Assembly: GCA_964460245.1 (NCBI GenBank)
Contig: CAYWTL010000049.1
Location: forward strand, 1-18,449
DNA from: JAXDBM01 sp964460245
GTDB taxonomy: Bacteria > Desulfobacterota > Syntrophia > Syntrophales > Fen-1087
Direction of reading: 5' to 3'
DNA length: 18,449 nucleotides
The notes under the pieces were generated by a model. That model ran no database searches, was not told the DNA's origin, and worked only from the letters and a program-made list of their open reading frames with translations. Of the stretch, positions 13,279-18,449 are shown one piece after another. Each line of letters starts with the position of its first letter. Position 1 is the first letter of the stretch. The translations under genes were made by a program, and so were the position numbers.

Positions 13279-16200
13279 TCATCCGTCCCCTGATGTTCTT
13301 TCAGTGCCCGGCCCCTCCGGTGGATGCTTTTTGAATCTGGCGCTGAACGCTTCCATCCATCCGCGAAAGGCGCTGGTCCCGGCTTCCTTTCGGGCCTGTT
13401 TGCCCATGAATTTTTCGATCAGCACATAGAAAAGGGGCGAAAAGATGAGAACCAGGACCGTGGCGGTCACCATTCCGCCCAGGACGCCGGTGCCGATGGC
13501 GTTCTGGGCGCCCGCCCCGGCGCCGGTGCTGATCGCCAGCGGCAGGACGCCGAAGCCGAAGGCCAGGGAAGTCATCACGATCGGCCGGAAGCGCAGTTTG
13601 GCCCCCTCCAGTGTGGCGTCGATCAGATTCATCCCTCTTTCCAGTCCGTCCTTGGCGAACTGGACGATCAGGATGGCGTTCTTCGTGGTCAGGCCCAACG
13701 TGGTCAGTAGTCCAATCTGGAAATAGACGTCATTGGTCAGCCCGCGCATGCTCGTGGCGATGATGCCGCCGATCACGCCCAGGGGGAGGACCAGCAGGAT
13801 CGAAATGGGCACGGTCCAGCTCTCGTAAAGCGCCGCCAGGCAGAGAAAGATCACGAAAACGGAAAAGGCGTACAGGAGGGGCGCCTGGGAACTGGCCATC
13901 CGCTCCTGGTAGGAGAGGCCCGTCCAGTCGAAGCCAAACCCCTTCGACAGCTTTTCCGTAAGCTCTTCCATGGCCTTCATGGCCTCGCCCGAGCTTTTCC
14001 CCGGCGCCGGTTCACCCCAGAAGTTGATGGCTGCAAAGCCGTTGAAGCGCGCCAGGCTCGTGGGGCCGGTGGTCCATCGGCCGGAGGCGAAAGAGGAGAA
14101 GGGGACCATCTTTCCCGCCGTGTTCCGGACATAGAGCTTTTCGAGGTCCTTGGGCAGCATACGGTAAGGGGCGTCCGCCTGGACGTAAACCCGTTTGACG
14201 CGGCCGGCCTTTATGAAATCGTTGGCATAGGAACTGCCGAAAGCCGCGGCGATGGTCCTGTGGATGGAGGTGATGGGGACGCCCAGGGCGCCGGCTTTGT
14301 CCCAGTCCACGTCGATCCGGAATTGGGGCACGTCATCCATGCTGTTGGGCCGAAGGGCGGCCACCCTCGGATCCTTTGACGCCAGACCGAGCAATTCGTA
14401 CTGGGCATTCATCAGGTCCTGATGGCCGAGTCCTCCCCGGTCCAGGAGCATGAAGTCGAAACCCTTGGCCATGCCCAGTTCCGTGACGGCCGGCGGCGGG
14501 AAGGCGAAGATTCTTGCATTGCGGATGCCCGCAAAAGCTCTCATGGCCCTCTGGGCAATGGCCTTCACCTTAAGGTTATCCCGGTTGCGGAGGTGCCAGT
14601 CCTTCAGCCGGACGAAGGCCATGCCGTTGCTTTNNNNNNNNNNNNNNNNNNNNNNNNNNNNNNNNNNNNNNNNNNNNNNNNNNNNNNNNNNNNNNNNNNN
14701 NNNNNNNNNNNNNNNNNNNNNNNNNNNNNNNNNTCCCGGTTGCGGAGGTGCCAGTCCTTCAGCCGGACGAAGGCCATGCCGTTGCTTTGCGCCCGCCCCG
14801 AGAAAGAGATGCCGGTGAGTGTCATCACGGCATCCACCGCCTCTTTTTCGTTTTCGTTGAAATGACCAACGATCTGATTCGCCACCTCTCGGGTCTGTTC
14901 CAATGTGGATCCTGTCGGCAGGATGGTCTGGGCCAACAGCGTTCCCTGGTCTTCATCGGGGAGGTAGGCGGTGGGCATGCGGAGGTACAGGATTCCCATG
15001 AAGGCAACGATCACCAGGAAGACGACCAGATATCTCCTTTTTCGAGTGAGGGAGTGGCCGACCAGACTCACATAGAGACGCCGCAAACGAAAGAAGCCGT
15101 GGTTGAACCGCCTGAAAAACGGGCGCAGGAAAGCGATGGCATTTTCCGCCTCATGCCCGGCCGGTACCGGCTTGAGCAGTCCGGCGCAGAGGACCGGCGT
15201 CAGGATCAACGCCACGAGCACCGACAGGAGCATGGCGGAGATGACGGTTACGGAGAACTGGCGGTAGATGACGCCGGTGGAGCCGGGGAAGAATGCCATG
15301 GGACCGAACACGGCCGATAGCACGAGCCCGATGCCGATCAGGGCGCTCGTGATCTGCTCCATGGACTTGGCCGTGGCCTCTCGGGGGGTCAATCCCTCCT
15401 CGGCCATGATCCGCTCCACGTTTTCCACGACCACGATGGCGTCGTCCACGAGCAGTCCGATGGCAAGAACCATGGCAAACATCGTGAGCATGTTGATGGA
15501 AAATCCGAAGATTCCCAAGACGGCAAAAGTGCCCAGGAGGACGACCGGCACGGCAATCGTGGGAATCAGCGTGGCCCGAATGTTCCCGAGGAAGAGCCAC
15601 ATGATCAGGAAGACCAGCAGGATCGCCTCAAAGAGCGTTTTCACCACCTCTTTGATGGCGACCCGAATGAAGGGAGTGGTGTCGTTGGGATAGAAATGCT
15701 TCATTCCCGGGGGAAAGTACCGGCTCAGCTCCGTCATCTTTGCCTTGACGGCATCGGCCGTGTCCAGGGCGTTGGCGCCCGCGGCCTGGCGGATCGCGAT
15801 GACGCCGGCCGGGCGCCCATTGTGGGCGGATTCGATGTCGTACAGCTCGGTTCCCAGCTCGGTCCGGCCTACATCCCGGATCCGCACGGTGGAGCCGTCC
15901 GGGTTGGTGCGGACGGGGATGGCGGCAAATTCCTCCGGTGCCCGGAGCAGGTTCTGAACGACGATGGATGCGTTCAGGCGCTGGCCCTTCACCGCCGGCA
16001 TTCCGCCGAATTGTCCCGCGGAGATCTCCACATTGTAAACCTTGAGCGCCGCGATGACGTCTTCAATGGTCAGTTGATAATCCGTCAGCTTGTCGGGATT
16101 GAGCCAGATGCGCATGGCATATTCCGCGCCGAAAATCTGCGTCTCGCCCACACCCGGCACACGCGACAGAACGCTCTCCAGGTTGGAAACGGCATAATCG

Positions 16201-16667
16201 GTCAGGTCCTTCATGTCCATACTGCCGTCTTCGGAAACCAGGGCGATCATCATCAAGTAGTTTCTTGTGGATTTTCGGACCGTGACCCCCCGGCTTTGGA
16301 CCACCTCGGGCAGGTTCGCCATGGCGCTCTGCAGTTTGTTCTGCACCTGCGACCAGGCAAAATCCGGATCGGTGCCTGCCTGGAAGGTCAGCTCGATTCG
16401 GGAGCCGCCCGCCGCATCGCTGTTTGCGCTCATGTAGAGCAGTTTGTCGAAGCCGGTCATCTTCTGCTCGATGATCTGGGTGACGCTGTTCTCCACGGTC
16501 TCGGCCGACGCCCCGGGGTAGCTTGCGTAAATGGCGATGGTCGGCGGGGCGATGGGGGGGTACTGCGAGATGGGCAGGTTGTAGATGGCCAGGCCGCCCG
16601 CCGCCATGATGATGATGGCGATGACCCACGCGAAAACGGGGCGGTCCAGGAAGAATTTAGACAGCAT
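13279..16667 (-). CDS. RND multidrug efflux pump, HAE1 family (AcrB/MexB-like), interrupted by an assembly gap
   Basis: This inner-membrane, proton-driven pump is the motor of the tripartite system. The frame is broken by 100 N (14634-14733), but the 55 bases before the gap equal the 55 after it. Collapsing that overlap restores one frame of 1077 residues, near the AcrB length of 1049. Motifs include N-terminal MLSKFFLDRPVFAWVIAI, PGVGETQIFGAEYAMRIWL, VFLIMWLFLGNIRATLIPT and TM4 GLLVDDAIVVVENVERIM with the proton-relay pair Asp408-Asp409. The join lies in MAFVRLKDWHLRN. After it come VYVQADAPYRM and TM10 GLTTKNAILIVQFAKD, with Lys944 matching AcrB Lys940. The gene starts 12 nt after the adaptor stop. 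The gap is technical, not a mutation. Confidence 0.93.
14579..14633. repeat. Left copy of a 55-bp overlap at the scaffold join
   Basis: It is identical base for base to 14734-14788 and ends exactly where the N run begins. It is a contig-end overlap, not a biological repeat. Confidence 0.9.
14634..14733. other. Assembly gap of 100 N
   Basis: The round length of 100 N is the usual placeholder for an unknown gap. The flanking duplication and the restored pump reading frame indicate that no sequence is actually missing. Confidence 0.97.
14734..14788. repeat. Right copy of the 55-bp overlap at the scaffold join
   Basis: It is an exact copy of 14579-14633. The continuous pump coding frame uses only one of the two copies. 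Confidence 0.9.
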
Positions 16668-16679
16668 CGCGCCCCTCCG

Positions 16680-17888
16680 TCAGTTCGCTTTGGCGGCCGG
16701 CGGGGTCGCCTTTGCTTGCTCTTCGCTCTTCTTGTCGGGCTTGACTTCAAAGGGGACGGCCTTCACGGAGACGCCGGGCCTCACCTTCTGCGCACCCTCG
16801 ACGATCACACGCTCGCCGGCCGCCAGTCCCTCCGTTACGAGCCAGGCATTGCCGATCGCGCGGTCGAGCGTTAGCAACCGCTGCTGGACCTTGTTCTCGC
16901 CATCCACGATCAGCGTGAGGGGATTGCCCTTCGGATCGCGCGTCACGGCCTGCTGGGGTATGAGGATGGCAGCCTTCCGAATGCCTTCCTGCAGGACTGC
17001 CCGGACAAACATGCCCGGCAGCAGGACACCTTTCGGATTGGGGAAGACGGCCCGCAGGATGACCGACCCGGTCGTCGCATCGACGGTCACATCGCGGAAC
17101 TGCAGGGTTCCGCTCAGGGGGTACGTCGCTCCGTCCTCCAGGATGAGCTGGACCTTGTTCTGGCTTTCCCCGTTCCTCTGCAGACGGCCCTCCTCGATGC
17201 TGCGCCTCAGTCGCATCATTTCCGTCGTCGACTGGGGAACATCGACATACATGGGATCCAGCCGCTGGATGGTGGCGAGGGACATGGGCTGGTGCGCCGA
17301 CACCAGGGCGCCCTCCGTGACGCTGGACCTTCCGATCCGGCCCGCGATGGGCGCCGTGACGGTGGTGTATCTGAGATTGATCCGGGCCGTCTCGACCGCG
17401 GTTTTCCAGTACTGGACGTCCGCTTCGGCCTGCTTCAGCGCGGCCGACACATCGTCGTAGTCCTGTCGGCTCACCGCATTGTCGGCCAGGAGCTCCCTGA
17501 TGCGTTCGGCCTTCAGGCGAATCGCCGGCAGATTGGCCTCGGACCGGCTGAGCGCCGCCTTGGCGTTTTCGAGCGCCGTCTGATAGGTGGCGGGATCGAT
17601 CTGGTAGAGCGCCTGTCCCGCCTTGACGTCGGAGCCTTCCGTGAACAGGCGCTTCTGAACGATGCCGCCCACCTGCGGGCGCACTTCCGCAATCTGGTTG
17701 GCCGACGTCCGCCCGGACAGTTCCGTTGTGGTGACCAGGGGCTGAGGCTGGATTGTCGCAACGGCGACTTCAGGAGTCATGCCTTGCGCGGCATCTCCTT
17801 TCGCCTTCTGTTGCCCGCAGCCACTCAGGATCAGGAAACCGGCGAGAAGCGCGGCGGCAATGTTTTTTAACCTGTCATCAATCTGCAT
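16680..17888 (-). CDS. RND periplasmic adaptor lipoprotein (AcrA/MexA-like)
   Basis: This 402-residue membrane fusion protein links the inner-membrane pump to the outer-membrane channel. The signal peptide has lipobox LSGC (Cys24). The barrel-sandwich hybrid begins ELSGRTSANQIAEVRPQVGG and VQKRLFTEGSDVKAGQALYQ. A helical hairpin spans about 95-165 (ALENAKAALSRSEAN, RQDYDDVSAALKQAEADV). The second lipoyl half is TTVTAPIAGRIGRSSVTEGA, then the beta-barrel and membrane-proximal domains with PGMFVRAVL and IPQQAVTRD. I start at ATG 17888, which has AGAGGT about 7 nt upstream, rather than TTG 17903. The tail is Lys/Ala-rich. It is first in the efflux operon, just downstream of the tetR-type gene. 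Confidence 0.93.
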   Translation of the reverse strand: MQIDDRLKNIAAALLAGFLILSGCGQQKAKGDAAQGMTPEVAVATIQPQPLVTTTELSGRTSANQIAEVRPQVGGIVQKRLFTEGSDVKAGQALYQIDPATYQTALENAKAALSRSEANLPAIRLKAERIRELLADNAVSRQDYDDVSAALKQAEADVQYWKTAVETARINLRYTTVTAPIAGRIGRSSVTEGALVSAHQPMSLATIQRLDPMYVDVPQSTTEMMRLRRSIEEGRLQRNGESQNKVQLILEDGATYPLSGTLQFRDVTVDATTGSVILRAVFPNPKGVLLPGMFVRAVLQEGIRKAAILIPQQAVTRDPKGNPLTLIVDGENKVQQRLLTLDRAIGNAWLVTEGLAAGERVIVEGAQKVRPGVSVKAVPFEVKPDKKSEEQAKATPPAAKAN

Positions 17889-17916
17889 GGGATACCTCTG
17901 CAAGGATTAAATGATT

Positions 17917-17936
17917 CTGTTCATACACGCATGTAT
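17917..17936 (-). promoter_or_regulatory. Candidate TetR-family operator between regulator and adaptor gene
   Basis: An imperfect palindrome centres on ATACA-CGCA-TGTAT (17923-17936) and extends as TGAA...TTCA-like flanks. It resembles the ATACAT...ATGTAT pattern of AcrR/TtgR-type operators. It lies in the 54-nt gap before the adaptor gene. This is inference from position and symmetry only. Confidence 0.35.
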
Positions 17937-17942
17937 TCATCT

Positions 17943-18449
17943 TCATGTTTCCGTTGCGCCGGACGGTTTCCGAGTCCGAATGCTGTCCCAGCAGGCCTCG
18001 ATAACCTGCCGGATCGTTTCTTCGTCCAAGCTGATGAAGCCGAGGATGTGGTCCCGGATCAGGTCCCGAAGCGGTCCCATGGTGAGGGCAAACAGCACCG
18101 GAAGGGCAAAACCTTTCAGGACCTTCCGTTCGATTCCTTCCAGGAAGAGATTGCCGAAGATATTCGGTTTCTTCGATCGATTTAAGAGAATATCCTGGCG
18201 CAGGGCCGTCCCGTAAGGGGAATTGTGGTACTGCTCCAGGTAGCGGAAATGGAGCGGACAGTCGATGAAATGCCGGAATAGCTTCGTGGTCAGATGAACA
18301 AACCGTTCCCGAATGGGCTTGCCGACGGGATATCCGTCCTGGATGACTGAAATGATCTTCTTTTCCACCTCCTTGTACAGTTCCGTGATGAGTTCGTTCC
18401 TGCTGTCGAAGTAGCGGTAAATCGTTCCGGTGGCGACGCCCGCTTTTGC
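17943..18449 (-). CDS. TetR/AcrR-family transcriptional regulator, N-terminus cut by window end
   Basis: The visible 168 residues begin inside the helix-turn-helix: AKAGVATGTIYRYFDSRNEL matches the recognition helix and following turn of TetR regulators. The rest is an all-helical ligand and dimerisation domain (KLFRHFIDCPLHFRYLEQYH, FALTMGPLRDLIRDH, TIRQVIEACWDSI), also seen in AcrR/NfxB-like efflux repressors. The frame runs off the window, so about 20-30 N-terminal residues are missing. It is co-oriented with and 54 nt upstream of the adaptor gene, so it probably represses the efflux operon and itself and is released by a pump substrate. The ligand cannot be read from sequence. Confidence 0.9.
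   Translation of the reverse strand, partial: AKAGVATGTIYRYFDSRNELITELYKEVEKKIISVIQDGYPVGKPIRERFVHLTTKLFRHFIDCPLHFRYLEQYHNSPYGTALRQDILLNRSKKPNIFGNLFLEGIERKVLKGFALPVLFALTMGPLRDLIRDHILGFISLDEETIRQVIEACWDSIRTRKPSGATET

Noticed and set aside
14579..14788. Apparent 55-bp direct repeat flanking the N run
   Set aside because: Exact identity ending at the N run, and restoration of the pump frame on collapse, show a scaffolding artefact rather than a biological repeat.
15696..16874. 392-codon + strand open frame antisense to the RND pump
   Set aside because: It is a shadow of the pump gene: no ribosome site, no recognisable domain, and it crosses the real pump-adaptor gene boundary.
1..18449. CRISPR array, tRNA, rRNA or defence-system genes
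   Set aside because: I looked for regularly spaced repeats, tRNA-like cloverleaf arms and nuclease, helicase or toxin motifs and saw none. The only reverse transcriptase is the group II intron maturase, with intron RNA around it, so it is not a retron or DGR.

Overview
The window reads as a draft-genome or metagenome scaffold from a Gram-negative, anaerobic-type bacterium, most likely a deltaproteobacterium (Desulfobacterota, Syntrophales-like). This rests on the overall flavour of the proteins, an outer-membrane tripartite efflux system, a class I PHA synthase and a UGA-interrupted redox gene that looks like a selenoprotein. The taxonomic call is inference. A run of 100 N flanked by an exact 55-base duplication marks a scaffolding join, not biology.

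Left part (1-6580, mostly + strand) is accessory DNA shaped by mobile elements. It opens with a truncated IS3-family transposase fused in frame to a YhhN/TMEM86-like membrane protein gene. A complete group II intron (about 1128-3060) follows; it sits directly behind a terminator-like hairpin and encodes an intact reverse transcriptase/maturase. Next is a compact operon: a SAM methyltransferase, a DUF302 protein with an in-frame UGA at codon 5, a SHOCT-domain lipoprotein and an exported ferritin-like protein. The ferritin-like gene is split by a complete IS481-family element (5032-6229) with inverted repeats and a 7-bp target duplication.

Middle part (6581-7520) is AT-richer and gene-poor. It holds a small PII-like (PG0541-type) gene on the - strand with its own promoter, and a decayed 53-codon gene remnant.

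Right part (7521-18449) is entirely on the - strand. In transcription order it runs: tetR-type regulator (cut by the window end), RND adaptor, RND pump, outer-membrane factor, then, behind a good sigma70-type promoter, PHA synthase, an MscS-type channel and a peroxiredoxin-like protein whose reading frame is continuous only if an internal UGA is read as selenocysteine. The efflux set would form a TetR-controlled AcrAB-TolC/MexAB-OprM-like pump. The second set joins carbon storage, osmotic safety and a putative selenium-dependent redox enzyme in one apparent transcription unit.

The items most worth a second look are the selenoprotein that would be misannotated as two pieces, the UGA plus SECIS-like hairpin at the start of the DUF302 gene, the IS-split ferritin-like gene that can be rebuilt exactly, and the chimeric transposase-YhhN reading frame.
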